A stretch of DNA of 64,000 nucleotides from Methanomassiliicoccales archaeon (lineage in GTDB: Archaea; Thermoplasmatota; Thermoplasmata; Methanomassiliicoccales; UBA472), in contig DASXVU010000047.1 of assembly GCA_036504055.1 (NCBI GenBank), positions 85,897 to 149,896 of the forward strand, in the 5' to 3' direction. The translations under genes and the position numbers were made by a program. The notes below the pieces were generated by a model. That model made no database searches. It was not told where the DNA came from and saw only the letters and a list, made by a program, of their open reading frames with translations. This document shows positions 9,801 through 17,770 of the stretch, piece by piece. Positions within the stretch are counted from its first letter, which is position 1. The number at the start of each line of letters is the position of its first letter.

Positions 9801-10477
9801 CGCTGCCTGGTCTCGATGAACTTGATGGCGGCGGCCTTCTCCGCCTCCAGCTGATGGAGCTGCTTCTCCAGCTCGGCCATGATGATAGAGATCCGGTCCA
9901 GGTTCTCGTCCGTCGCCTTCCTCTCGACCTCCGCCTTGGACAGCTCCTCATCGAACTTGCTGATGCCGGATATGTCATCCAGTATCCTGCGCCTATCCAA
10001 TGTGGACATGGCCACGATGCGGGTGATGTCGCCCTGCTGGACCAGGTTGTATCCTTCCGCGCTGATCCTGGCGCTGGAAAGAAGGTAGTCGAACTCGGCC
10101 AAGGTAGACTTCCGGTCGTTCACGTAGAAGTATGAGTTGTAACCCTCGCCGCTCTCCGACAGTTTGACCAGCCGGGTGAGCTTCACGATGTCCGCATCTA
10201 CCGGGATCAGACGGTCGGTGTTGTCGAAAACGAGCGATACTTTAGTAAAGGTAGCGGGCTGCTTCGAGTTCCCGCCGTTGAAGATTAGATCGGTGAGCCT
10301 CTCGGCCCGGAGCGCCTTGGAGCTCCTTGGACCGAGGACGAACAGAATGGCATCGGAGATGTTGGACTTGCCAGAACCATTCGGTCCAGTAACGGCGGTG
10401 AAGCCGTTCATCATCGGAATGGTCATTTTTTTGCCGAACGATTTGAAGTTCTCTACTTCGATCTGCTTCAGAAACAT
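6866..10477 (-). CDS. smc: Chromosome segregation ATPase SMC
   Basis: Large coiled-coil ATPase that organises and segregates the chromosome; 1203 residues, a typical SMC length. Seen in order: Walker A GPNGSGKSN at 31-39; long charged coiled coil from about 170 to 510; a hinge domain around 530-680 with GIHGTVAELA at its start; returning coiled coil to about 1040; signature LSGGEKSLTA at 1089-1098; Walker B FYLLDEVD at 1113-1120. All ATPase motifs are intact. A canonical ribosome site GGGAGGT stands 7 nt before the ATG. First gene of smc-scpA-scpB. Confidence 0.98.
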   Translation of the reverse strand: MFLKQIEVENFKSFGKKMTIPMMNGFTAVTGPNGSGKSNISDAILFVLGPRSSKALRAERLTDLIFNGGNSKQPATFTKVSLVFDNTDRLIPVDADIVKLTRLVKLSESGEGYNSYFYVNDRKSTLAEFDYLLSSARISAEGYNLVQQGDITRIVAMSTLDRRRILDDISGISKFDEELSKAEVERKATDENLDRISIIMAELEKQLHQLEAEKAAAIKFIETRQRLTQAKSSMAYKKKDMAEAEITAAKNQIEAYGREIEALRQRKVDLIKSIIDQEAMTAKLEAEIAAKGGQEFKELKERSDAAKIELARATDLISRSNDDIEDIKQALLEKVEERKKVTEQISTIGAKIGELEGQIEQRKTILAQRNASLSEVSNKINASDSEVGALQKQVAELENSVKDKEEKGHALVLEKERLQERSRRISSEMNTLQEIKGQLEFEVKDIDWRIKELSKSDKSSSGELKALQDTYFQKRSLESKLSRESNELEQAIKSITREYSLLKAEMDAAENTSRGYNRAVRAILEARDKHEIKGIHGTVAELATIDPKYELALNVAAGARMQSIIVDSDEVAATAIQFLKRNNLGRATFLPLTKMLDGNPRGKALLAEKQAVGFAIDLIRYDARYRPAFWYVFGDTVVVDSLDQARKLMGGVRLVTGSGELIEASGAMVGGTIEVNQLKFGASAKGKLELLAEQMSKSMDHSASLDAQIKILRPEIAELETKIRELSGSGSSNTIKIEALDNNLKEARTKLSKSRDDLEALNKERSATDASVIKLATDIDSMLRVTGEERMKRETARKRLMEIAPKELTDMLRLLQAELLTVNTELSKMTSERDTGSTQVSLYNKRLEELDAFDKEMMEKDRTIKAAVEEAKVKEAKLRIDLAAMKKIEDSMGNEMNSLRAKKDQSFREKTRLEGERDAVQTKVDTSGDFILQLKTKQVATEASLKDLDAEIHQHNLPAKRPLPTMDEIKSEITRCETTMSAMGNVNLKSIEDYEQKNARHIELKGEVKRLEDQRDDLIRLTGDLNEKKKVGLLKVYEGVNINFKEVYADLSQGGAAELILENPEKPFEGGLIMKAKPRNGKVLRLEALSGGEKSLTALAFIFALQTWQPSPFYLLDEVDMFLDAVNADMVAQRVKKSSKTAQFVQISLRKVTLNKADHIIGVTKPEGGISNVIIRPNLGDIREVAEELKIPEEKIKVLEEGS

Positions 10478-10482
10478 CCAAA

Positions 10483-10489
10483 ACCTCCC
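10483..10489 (-). promoter_or_regulatory. Strong ribosome binding site of smc
   Basis: On the minus strand GGGAGGT stands about five to seven bases before the ATG of smc. It fixes this ATG as the start and shows that this transcript has a leader, unlike several genes here that seem leaderless. Confidence 0.6.
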
Positions 10490-10570
10490 TGAATGAGGTT
10501 TTTGGAGCGACCTCTCAAATAGAGCCTTAGCTCCAGCTGCATCCCATCCCTCGAGTCCGACACGTGTCAG

Positions 10571-10580
10571 ACATATAAAT
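10571..10580 (-). promoter_or_regulatory. Candidate TATA box of smc
   Basis: The minus strand reads ATTTATATGT about 98 nt before the smc ATG, predicting a leader of about 70 nt. The same AT-rich patch also holds a plus-strand run GATATATATAGG at about 10593-10604, so a divergent promoter is possible. Confidence 0.4.
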
Positions 10581-10800
10581 GTATGTGGAACATGATATAT
10601 ATAGGTTGTTGGCTAATTTTCTGAGAATAGCCAGTAACCTTGAGAGGACAAGTGGCATCCGAACGGAGGCGGACCTCTCGTTCAGGAGGACCAGCCTTCT
10701 GGGATATGAATATGCCGAAACCGTACAGAATTTTCCATCAGGAACGAAACGCATCTGGGCGTCATTGAATGAAGAAAACGGTCGCCTAGTGGCATCCTAG
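10579..10800 (+). CDS. Doubtful 73-residue reading frame in the smc upstream gap
   Basis: The 433-base gap between smc and the acetyltransferase gene holds one open frame that begins MYVEHDIYRLLANFLR. I recognise no motif. Its ATG overlaps the TATA element of smc and it has no ribosome binding site, while an AT-rich run GATATATATAGG lies just inside it. It could be a real small gene or an accident of the divergent promoter region. Apart from promoter elements nothing else is visible in the gap. Confidence 0.2.
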   Translation: MYVEHDIYRLLANFLRIASNLERTSGIRTEADLSFRRTSLLGYEYAETVQNFPSGTKRIWASLNEENGRLVAS

Positions 10801-10878
10801 ACTTGGCCATCAATGAACAAATCGGCCTTTTCTACCGAGCCGGTCTGCTCCAGCCAGCATGATTTTTTCAGCAAAAGG

Positions 10879-10888
10879 TTATTAATCA
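10879..10888 (+). promoter_or_regulatory. Candidate promoter of the glycan operon
   Basis: AAAAGG followed by TTATTAAT looks like a BRE/TATA pair. Its centre is about 28 nt before the ATG of the acetyltransferase, but a GGAGAGGG stretch just before that ATG could also serve as a ribosome site, so leader length is uncertain. Confidence 0.4.
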
Positions 10889-10910
10889 ATTAGAATGTTG
10901 GAGAGGGCGG

Positions 10911-11393
10911 ATGAATAAGGACGATAACCCCAAAAGCTACAAGCTACTGGCCGACTTCTATTCGATTCATGATTGTGACATCGGAGAAGGCACGGTCGTC
11001 AGAGATTTCGTCAACCTGTATGGCTGCAGCATCGGGAAAGATTGCAAGATCGCCGCGTTTGCCGAGATCCAAAGGGGCGTCGTCCTGGGCGATAGATGCA
11101 AGGTCGAAGCCTACGCGTTCATACCCAGCGGTGTGACCATCGAGGATGAGGTCTTCATTGGTCCGCATGCCGTTTTCACCAATGACCTCCACCCACACGC
11201 AGTTGGGGACTGGGAGGTCACACCGACCGTCGTGCGGAAGGGTGCCTCCATAGGAGCCGGTGCGGTAATAGTATGTGGGGTCAACATCGGTGAGGGGGCA
11301 ATGGTAGGCGCTGGAGCGGTCGTGACGAAGGATGTCCCTGCCAATTCCCTCGTGGTCGGAAACCCCGCCAGGGTGACAAAGAAGCTCAAATAA
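10911..11393 (+). CDS. Hexapeptide-repeat N-acetyltransferase, WbpD-like
   Basis: Transfers an acetyl group to an amino sugar, most likely the 3-amino group of a UDP-2-acetamido-3-amino uronic acid. The 160 residues are almost entirely left-handed beta-helix: repeated hexapeptides such as IGEGTV, IGKDCK, LGDRCK, IGAGAV and VGAGAV, with the catalytic-type His in the HPHA segment near 98 and the closing VVGNPARV near 150. This layout (IGEGTVVRDFVNLYGC at the front) is that of WbpD/WlbB. It is followed after two bases by a WbpE-like aminotransferase and then a WbpB-like dehydrogenase, the same three-enzyme set known from O-antigen and archaeal N-glycan sugar pathways. Confidence 0.88.
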   Translation: MNKDDNPKSYKLLADFYSIHDCDIGEGTVVRDFVNLYGCSIGKDCKIAAFAEIQRGVVLGDRCKVEAYAFIPSGVTIEDEVFIGPHAVFTNDLHPHAVGDWEVTPTVVRKGASIGAGAVIVCGVNIGEGAMVGAGAVVTKDVPANSLVVGNPARVTKKLK

Positions 11394-11395
11394 CG

Positions 11396-12508
11396 GTGAT
11401 TAAATTGAACAAAGTTCCATTCGCTAAACCCGTCGTGGACAAAGAAATGCTAGATGCGGTCACCAACGCCCTCCAGAATGAGAGGTTGGTGGGCGGGGAG
11501 AGCGTGCACAAGTTCGAAGAGGCGTTCGCGAGATACTGCGGCGTCAAACATGCGGTGTCGGTCTCCTCCGGAACCAATGCGTTGCAGTTGGCATTCATCG
11601 CCTTGGAGGTCATGGACAAGGAGGTCCAGACCACCCCCTTCTCATTCATAGCCACCGCCAACTCGGTCATCGAGGCCGGAGGCAAGCCCACTTTCTCGGA
11701 CGCATCGGACCAGGACTACAACCTGGACCCGGGGAAGATCTCGAGCAAACTGACTAAGAAAACGGCCGCCCTGTTGCCAGTACATCTGTTCGGACGTCCA
11801 TGCAGGATGGACGAGATTATGGACATCGCCTCGGACAAGGGTCTGAAAGTGGTCGAGGACGCCTGTCAGGCGCATGGTTCGCTCTACAAGGGAAAAAGGG
11901 CCGGGGCGATAGGCGACATCGGTTGCTTCTCTTTCTACCCGACCAAGAACATGACCGTCGGAGGGGACGGTGGCATGATCACCACGAACGACGGCGATCT
12001 GGCCAGGAACATCGCCAAGTATCGGGATTGTGGCCGGATATCCAGGTACGTGCATGATGTGGTGGGTTATACCTCTCGGCTAAACTCTGCAAACGCCGCT
12101 TTCGGCCTGGTGCAGCTGAAGCATCTGGACGAGTGGAACGAACAGAGAAGGGAGGTGGCCAAGATGTACGCTCGGCATTTGGACGGCATAAAGGATATCG
12201 CATTGCCGCCGAAGGGGGACAAGGACATCACGCCGGTCTTCCATCTCTATGCGGTCAGATGCACCAAGCGTGATGAGCTGGCGGAGCATCTGAACAAGAA
12301 TGGCATTGAGGCGGGAGTGCACTACCCGGTACCGATCCACCTGCAACCGATATACAAGCAGCTCTACGGGTTCAAAGGAGGAGAGTTCCCTGTCTCTGAA
12401 GCGCTGGCGAACGAGATGATCTCGTTGCCGATGTTCCCTGAAATGAACCATGACGAGGTCAAGCGGGTATCTGAAGAGGTCCGGTCATTCTATTCGAGGT
12501 CGAAGTAA
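11396..12508 (+). CDS. DegT/DnrJ/EryC1-family sugar aminotransferase, WbpE-like
   Basis: PLP enzyme that aminates a 3-keto nucleotide sugar using glutamate. In 370 residues: SSGTNAL near 58-64 (phosphate cradle), VVEDACQAHG near 152-161 carrying the cofactor-binding Asp, and the Schiff-base lysine K184 in FYPTKNMTVGGDGG. The C-terminal part has the family EAGVHYPVPIHLQP segment. GTG start two bases after the acetyltransferase stop. Neighbours on both sides (WbpD-like, Gfo/Idh oxidoreductase) point to UDP-2-acetamido-3-oxo-glucuronate as substrate; this specificity is inferred from context. Confidence 0.9.
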   Translation: MIKLNKVPFAKPVVDKEMLDAVTNALQNERLVGGESVHKFEEAFARYCGVKHAVSVSSGTNALQLAFIALEVMDKEVQTTPFSFIATANSVIEAGGKPTFSDASDQDYNLDPGKISSKLTKKTAALLPVHLFGRPCRMDEIMDIASDKGLKVVEDACQAHGSLYKGKRAGAIGDIGCFSFYPTKNMTVGGDGGMITTNDGDLARNIAKYRDCGRISRYVHDVVGYTSRLNSANAAFGLVQLKHLDEWNEQRREVAKMYARHLDGIKDIALPPKGDKDITPVFHLYAVRCTKRDELAEHLNKNGIEAGVHYPVPIHLQPIYKQLYGFKGGEFPVSEALANEMISLPMFPEMNHDEVKRVSEEVRSFYSRSK

Positions 12509-12509
12509 A

Positions 12510-13451
12510 ATGAAACAGTTCCAGGTCGGTGTGCTCGGGGTCGGATATTGGGGAAGGAAGATCGTTGAGGAGTACAGCGCCATCCAGAACGTGAAGGTCC
12601 AGGCAGTCTCCGACCTGATGGACAAGAACCTGCAGCACTGTAAGGACCGGTACGGAGTGCCGGTGCTGGTCAACGATTATCACGACGTCATCAATGTGGA
12701 AAGCCTGCACGCGGTGCACATCTGCCTTCCAAACTCGCTCCATTTCCAGGCCTGCCAGGAAGCGTTAGAGGCGGGGAAGCACGTCCTGGTGGAGAAACCG
12801 ATCACGCTATCCAGCAAGGAGGGCAACATCCTGGTGGAGCTGGCGGAGGCGAAGGGGCTGACCTTATCGGTCGGGCACATCTACCGTTTCAACAATGCAT
12901 TGGCAGAGGTCAAGCGCCTGATAAGCGAGAACTTCTTCGGCCGCGTTTTCCTCCTCAACCTAACCTGGACCAACCTGGAACCGGTGTTCAACGATCGCGA
13001 TGTGATCGTCGACCTGGCACCGCATTATTTTGACATAGTGAACTATATGCTTGATGCCTGGCCGGCCAAGATCACCTGCGTGGCCAAACCGTACAGGCAG
13101 AAGGAGAACCCCGAGGCGACCTATATCTGTTGCGAGATGCCGAACGGGGCCATCGCCCATGCGCACCTCAACTGGCTTTCACCGAAGAAAGTGCGGTCGA
13201 TAGAGCTCGTGGGAGAGAACCGGTCCGCGGTCATCGACGCAGTCGGCCAGGAGGTCACCATCTATGAATCGGGTTACACTTATCGGCTGGGGGTTGAAAG
13301 GAACAACACCATCAGGACCGAACTGCTCCACTTCATCAAATCCATATCAGATCCGATGACCGAGACCAGGAACTCCGGGACCATAGGGGTCAAGACGGTC
13401 GAGATGATCGAACGGGCGAAGGATTCGCTGGCGCAGGGCAGAACGGTCTGA
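12510..13451 (+). CDS. Gfo/Idh/MocA oxidoreductase, WbpB-like sugar 3-dehydrogenase
   Basis: NAD-dependent dehydrogenase of 313 residues that probably oxidises C3 of a UDP-N-acetylhexosamine uronic acid before amination. Seen: N-terminal Rossmann motif GVLGVGYWGRK, the family signature LVEKPITL near 93-100, and a C-terminal alpha/beta domain with the APHYFDIVNYML segment near 168-179 that carries the active-site His/Asp type residues. The ATG lies one base after the aminotransferase stop; an in-frame upstream start inside that gene is not needed. Operon with the two preceding genes. A second related protein is encoded at 36.7-37.6 kb. Confidence 0.88.
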   Translation: MKQFQVGVLGVGYWGRKIVEEYSAIQNVKVQAVSDLMDKNLQHCKDRYGVPVLVNDYHDVINVESLHAVHICLPNSLHFQACQEALEAGKHVLVEKPITLSSKEGNILVELAEAKGLTLSVGHIYRFNNALAEVKRLISENFFGRVFLLNLTWTNLEPVFNDRDVIVDLAPHYFDIVNYMLDAWPAKITCVAKPYRQKENPEATYICCEMPNGAIAHAHLNWLSPKKVRSIELVGENRSAVIDAVGQEVTIYESGYTYRLGVERNNTIRTELLHFIKSISDPMTETRNSGTIGVKTVEMIERAKDSLAQGRTV

Positions 13452-13465
13452 GACCGGCTGGTCAC

Positions 13466-14572
13466 ATGAGCGCCGATATCCTGATGTTGTTGTCCAACGA
13501 ATACCGCCCGGACCCCCGCGTCAGGAAAGAAGCGATGACCCTGCACGATGCCGGCCATAGGGTTACCGTCCTCTGCTGGAACCGCTCGCACAAGGTAGCC
13601 GACCATCAGGATGATAGCGGCATGATCATCAAAAGGGTGCGAACCGGAAAGGTCCGGGGATCGCTTGGACTGGGCCTGAACATGCCTCTCTTCTTCGCTC
13701 GGGCCTATCTCCTTTCCCGTAGCCTCAAGTTCGACGCGGTGCACTGCCACGATTATGACACGTTGATGCTGGGGGCGTTCATATGCCGTCTCCGCCATGT
13801 TCCGCTTGTCTATGATTCACATGAATGGTATTCGAAGATGGTAGAGGACGACCTGCCCGGATTCGCCTGCAAGGTGATCGAAAGGACCGAATCGCTGCTG
13901 CTGGCCAATTGCCATGCGGTGATCGCCGCAAATGATGCCATCGCGGACCACCTGAAAGCTTCCGGTGCCATCGATGTCACCGTCGTCATGAACTGCATCG
14001 ATCTGCCCCCGGACGCGCCCCGCGATGCGTACCGCGAGAAGGACCAGATCTCCCTATTCTACGGAGGAAGCCTGGAGCCCGGTCGTTTCATCGGCGAGAT
14101 GCTGGAAGCGGTGAAGGGAAGTAAGGATTGTGTCCTGAGGATCGCCGGGAACGGTCGCCTTGCCGAGGATGTGAGACGTGCGGCGGCAGAATCGGAGAAA
14201 GTCCAGTTCCTCGGATACATCCCTCAGGAACAGGTCCTTCTGAACGTATCCCGCAGTGACGCAGTGGTCTGCATGATGGAACCCGGCAATGGGAACAATA
14301 TCATAGGTACCCCGAACAAGCTGTTTGAGGCCATGGCGTATGGAGTACCGGCGATCGTGACCGAAGGGACCCACAGCGGCGACCTCGTCAAGGGACTGGA
14401 TTGTGGAGTGGCAGTCGAATACAGTACCAGGGGGATGTCCTATGCCATCTCCGCCCTTCAAGACCCCGAAGCAAGGAGGAGAATGGGGAGGAACGGGAGG
14501 GTGGCCGCGGAGAAAGAATACAACTGGGCCGCAATGAAGGAAAAGCTGATGGCGGTCTACCGTTCTCTATGA
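13466..14572 (+). CDS. Glycosyltransferase, GT-B fold, family 4-like
   Basis: Transfers a sugar from a nucleotide donor onto a growing glycan at the cytoplasmic membrane face. The 368 residues show the two-domain GT-B plan: the N-terminal half has EYRPDPRVRKEA near 12-23 and LVYDSHEW near 113-120 after a DAVHCHDYDT segment; the C-terminal half has FYGGSLEPGR, LGYIP and the donor-binding stretch GTPNKLFEAMAYGVPAIV near 275-292 with the conserved Glu. Sits 14 bases after the oxidoreductase, same strand, so likely the last gene of that operon. Sugar and acceptor unknown. Confidence 0.9.
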   Translation: MSADILMLLSNEYRPDPRVRKEAMTLHDAGHRVTVLCWNRSHKVADHQDDSGMIIKRVRTGKVRGSLGLGLNMPLFFARAYLLSRSLKFDAVHCHDYDTLMLGAFICRLRHVPLVYDSHEWYSKMVEDDLPGFACKVIERTESLLLANCHAVIAANDAIADHLKASGAIDVTVVMNCIDLPPDAPRDAYREKDQISLFYGGSLEPGRFIGEMLEAVKGSKDCVLRIAGNGRLAEDVRRAAAESEKVQFLGYIPQEQVLLNVSRSDAVVCMMEPGNGNNIIGTPNKLFEAMAYGVPAIVTEGTHSGDLVKGLDCGVAVEYSTRGMSYAISALQDPEARRRMGRNGRVAAEKEYNWAAMKEKLMAVYRSL

Positions 14573-14604
14573 CACTTGTCGATTAGTGAAATGATTCTCT
14601 TAAC

Positions 14605-14615
14605 GATTATATAGT
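14605..14615 (+). promoter_or_regulatory. TATA box of the exported-protein gene
   Basis: GATTATATAGT, about 45 nt before the ATG of the 1019-residue protein, in a short AT-rich gap. This suggests the gene has its own promoter and is not simply the tail of the upstream operon. Confidence 0.5.
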
Positions 14616-14654
14616 CAACGTGTCGTTCAAGGAATGTCTGGAGCTCAGCAATAG

Positions 14655-17600
14655 ATGAAGAGGCAGCTCGCGTCACCCCTCATTTCTCTCTTGATCTGCC
14701 TCATGTTGCTGCCTCTGTCAAGTCTTGTCAACGCCGACATTGTGGGGGGGACCGCCACGACAGCGTCGGTCGTGAACGGATGGGGATCGGCCGAGACCTT
14801 CGACAACGTTCCAACCGGCACAACCAGCCATTTCAATGATTTTTTCCTTATGCCAAACACCAACACCGACACCGTGATCCTTGACGGACGGCTATGGATC
14901 ATGTTCCGTGGAAACGATTCCGCCATTGTAGCAAGATATTCCCCTCACGCCATCCAGAATACCTGGAATATCTCATTCGATGCTTTCACACCAAGGAATG
15001 GAGCTTCTTACCACATGAAGAACCTGACCTGCGGCACCTATGGCCTCAGGACCATGCTGGTGAACGGGGCCGGACAGAACATCACCGGTATCGAGCTATT
15101 GGTCGGACCTTCGGACATGGAAGGGATCCTGACCTACGACCCGATATCCGGTTCCTGGAACAGGGAATCGGCGGGCATATTGCCTGCCCTCTCCAACCGA
15201 AGCTCGGACCAGGAATCGGCCCCCGACCGGTACTTGGTGTCGATGGCGAGGACCTCTGCCACTTCGATACAGCTGACCGTCATTCATTCGAAGTTCGGTG
15301 TCATATTTGTCAAGAACATCGGAGTGGATAACGATCCGGAAAGCATTCCTGTGCTCCAGTTCTACTCGGATGCCACGGTCGGGTTCATCCCCACCCCGGA
15401 CATCCATGGACCCTACCCGGCAAGCGGAGGGTGGATGCTGGACAACTTCGAGATCAGGCCGGTGGGCACCGGTTTCGCCGAGGTCCAACCGAACGTTGAG
15501 TCGAACACCCGGTCCGAACCCGTATGGGTGAAGGTCGTCGACCCGTTCGGAAACACGATATCGAACGCCTCGGTGACCATAGCCGGCCGCCAGGCAGCGT
15601 TCAATCCTTCCAATGGCCGATATATTGCGGATTCTGGGTTTCCAGAGGTGAAATGGGCGGTACCGACGGCTTATTCGGTGACCGCAGGAGGGGTCATAAC
15701 GCAAGGCCTGGTCAAGGTGACCACAACTCCTGACCTCTGCACCGCGGCAGTGACGAAATGGTGGAACGGCTGGAACTGGGCGACGGTCCTGGCAAGGGAT
15801 GATTGCAGCGGACCTTCAACAGCGCTCGACATGTTCAAAGGATATGATCATCCAGTGACCGCTTACATCTTCACTGAGAACCCGGTCGGCAATTCCTCCC
15901 TGATCCTCGCCACTCAATCAGAGATCGCCAAACACGGCCCGCATGACTATTATAACTGGATGAAGAAGACCTGGGCAGAATCTGTGCAGTCGGCGAACCA
16001 GGGACAACAGGCTCTGAAGAAAGCCTACATCTTTGCCAGCCGGTGGGACGACCCTTCCTATGTGGGGAACGGTGACACGTACATATCATTGGCGAATCCG
16101 GGCAACACGGCGACGTTCCAGATGGAATACGCCCAGTACCTGGCAGGAATAAGGATCGAGGGGATCTCCTCGAATCAGGCCAACGGGGCGCCGGGAAACG
16201 ATTCCCTCATCAGTGCCTGGGGCGTAGATCAATGGGCCAAATGGGACCCGACGGCCCCCATAGACCTGATGGATGCCCTAAGGCAGGTCAACACGGACTA
16301 CGCACAAGATTATTCGACGTTGATCTTCATCGCACAAAGAGGCGGACTGGCTCGTGTCTACAACCATGGCATCATCCAACAACCGGACATCCTGCATTGG
16401 TTATGCGACAATAAGACCGATCCGAAATTGGAGAACTGGAAGGCAACGGATGGCGAGGCGGCCAGCTATTACTATGGACGCATGACCACCGATGTGAGGG
16501 CCGTACCGGAGGCTACGACCCTTGACGACCAGGTGTACGAGGTCAGCCGCCAGGATCCCAAAGAAGCGGGATACTGGCTGGTCCCGATCACCATTGCGGT
16601 CCCGCTGAAGGATGCTGCCATCAAGAGCGTGGAGGTCGTGGGGATGGAAGGCACATCGAGTTCCGTCCCTTCATCCAATCCATTACTTCGCAACCTTTCG
16701 GGGGCCCGGGTGATGGATGTCGGATATGACATCCGTGATGGAGTTCTCTACGTTTCCGCTTTCTGGAACGCCAGCAGCGAGCTCAGGATCCACTATGTTC
16801 CCAAGGACCCAACGATCCTGAACCTGCCACGACTGGCAATGCCCCTGGGCGATGCATATTCGTTCAACGCCACTGCCACGGAAGGAATAGGAGATATCGT
16901 CTGGAAACTGAACACCGATGCCCCCTTCCTATCGATTCAATGGACCGATAGGACCCATTGCCTGGTGAGCGGAACCCCAACGGTTCCGGGCAACTTCTCG
17001 GTCAGCCTCACCGTCAGTTCCGGGCTGCACTCCAGCTCGGTCAACTACACCCTGATCGTCTGGCAGCCTCCAGACCTTGACCCGCCGACAACGGCGATAT
17101 CGGGGGACGTGGGTCATTGGGTCAACAGGTCGGCGCTGATCCGGTTCACGGCACTTGATATGGTCAGCGGGGTGATGGTGATCAATTATGCGGTCGATGA
17201 CGGCCAATGGAAGGTATGGACCAGAACGGTTACCATCGCATCCGAGGGAAGGCACACCGTCCGGTATTATTCGGTGGACAATGCCGGGAATGCTGAGAGC
17301 GTCAAGCAGGAAGAGGTGCTGATCGACAAAAAGGCTCCCGAAGCAAGGTTCAACAACCCTGAGAAGCAGCAATTCTTTGATGGAAAGGTTCACCTACGAT
17401 TCAGCTCCTGGGATAACCTCAGCGGGATCGCGACGGTCCTCGTTACCGACGAGGCTGGAAACGCATACTCGATAATGCCGGGAGAGGCCTCGCTACTTCT
17501 GGACCATGTCGCCGTGGGCAACAGAACCTACGTTCTGGTGGCAACCGACAGGACCGGGAACATGGTGACCATCGCCACGACCATTGAGATGAGGCCCGGG

Positions 17601-17714
17601 GGAAGCCTGGTCTGGGACGATGCCTTTGCCCTGAACGTCCTATCCCTATCATTGGCCGCGGGCTTGCTCTGTGCGTCGGCCATCTTCCTAGGCGGCAGAA
17701 AGAAAGCAAAATAA
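14655..17714 (+). CDS. Large exported, membrane-anchored protein with polysaccharide-deacetylase-like and Ig-like domains
   Basis: Predicted cell-surface protein of 1019 residues. Seen: a signal peptide (Lys/Arg, then LISLLICLMLLPLSSLV, cut near Ala27); a beta-rich N-terminal region to about 340; a middle region (about 350-610) with VLARDDCSG, TAYIFTENP, EIAKHG and later YNHGI and WKATDGEA, which resembles the NodB-like metal sites of polysaccharide deacetylases; a cadherin/He_PIG-like segment with SGTPTVPGNFSVSLTV; an Ig-like repeat with YAVDDGQW and RYYSVDNAGN typical of OmpL47-type modules; and a C-terminal membrane helix followed by GGRKKAK. Set among glycosyltransferases, it may modify or bind surface glycan. 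The enzyme assignment is inference from short motifs. Confidence 0.8.
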   Translation: MKRQLASPLISLLICLMLLPLSSLVNADIVGGTATTASVVNGWGSAETFDNVPTGTTSHFNDFFLMPNTNTDTVILDGRLWIMFRGNDSAIVARYSPHAIQNTWNISFDAFTPRNGASYHMKNLTCGTYGLRTMLVNGAGQNITGIELLVGPSDMEGILTYDPISGSWNRESAGILPALSNRSSDQESAPDRYLVSMARTSATSIQLTVIHSKFGVIFVKNIGVDNDPESIPVLQFYSDATVGFIPTPDIHGPYPASGGWMLDNFEIRPVGTGFAEVQPNVESNTRSEPVWVKVVDPFGNTISNASVTIAGRQAAFNPSNGRYIADSGFPEVKWAVPTAYSVTAGGVITQGLVKVTTTPDLCTAAVTKWWNGWNWATVLARDDCSGPSTALDMFKGYDHPVTAYIFTENPVGNSSLILATQSEIAKHGPHDYYNWMKKTWAESVQSANQGQQALKKAYIFASRWDDPSYVGNGDTYISLANPGNTATFQMEYAQYLAGIRIEGISSNQANGAPGNDSLISAWGVDQWAKWDPTAPIDLMDALRQVNTDYAQDYSTLIFIAQRGGLARVYNHGIIQQPDILHWLCDNKTDPKLENWKATDGEAASYYYGRMTTDVRAVPEATTLDDQVYEVSRQDPKEAGYWLVPITIAVPLKDAAIKSVEVVGMEGTSSSVPSSNPLLRNLSGARVMDVGYDIRDGVLYVSAFWNASSELRIHYVPKDPTILNLPRLAMPLGDAYSFNATATEGIGDIVWKLNTDAPFLSIQWTDRTHCLVSGTPTVPGNFSVSLTVSSGLHSSSVNYTLIVWQPPDLDPPTTAISGDVGHWVNRSALIRFTALDMVSGVMVINYAVDDGQWKVWTRTVTIASEGRHTVRYYSVDNAGNAESVKQEEVLIDKKAPEARFNNPEKQQFFDGKVHLRFSSWDNLSGIATVLVTDEAGNAYSIMPGEASLLLDHVAVGNRTYVLVATDRTGNMVTIATTIEMRPGGSLVWDDAFALNVLSLSLAAGLLCASAIFLGGRKKAK

Positions 17715-17770
17715 GAGACTGGAGCCGAAAGAGTATTAACGTATCTGCACGTTCGTGAAGCTGGTACTGA

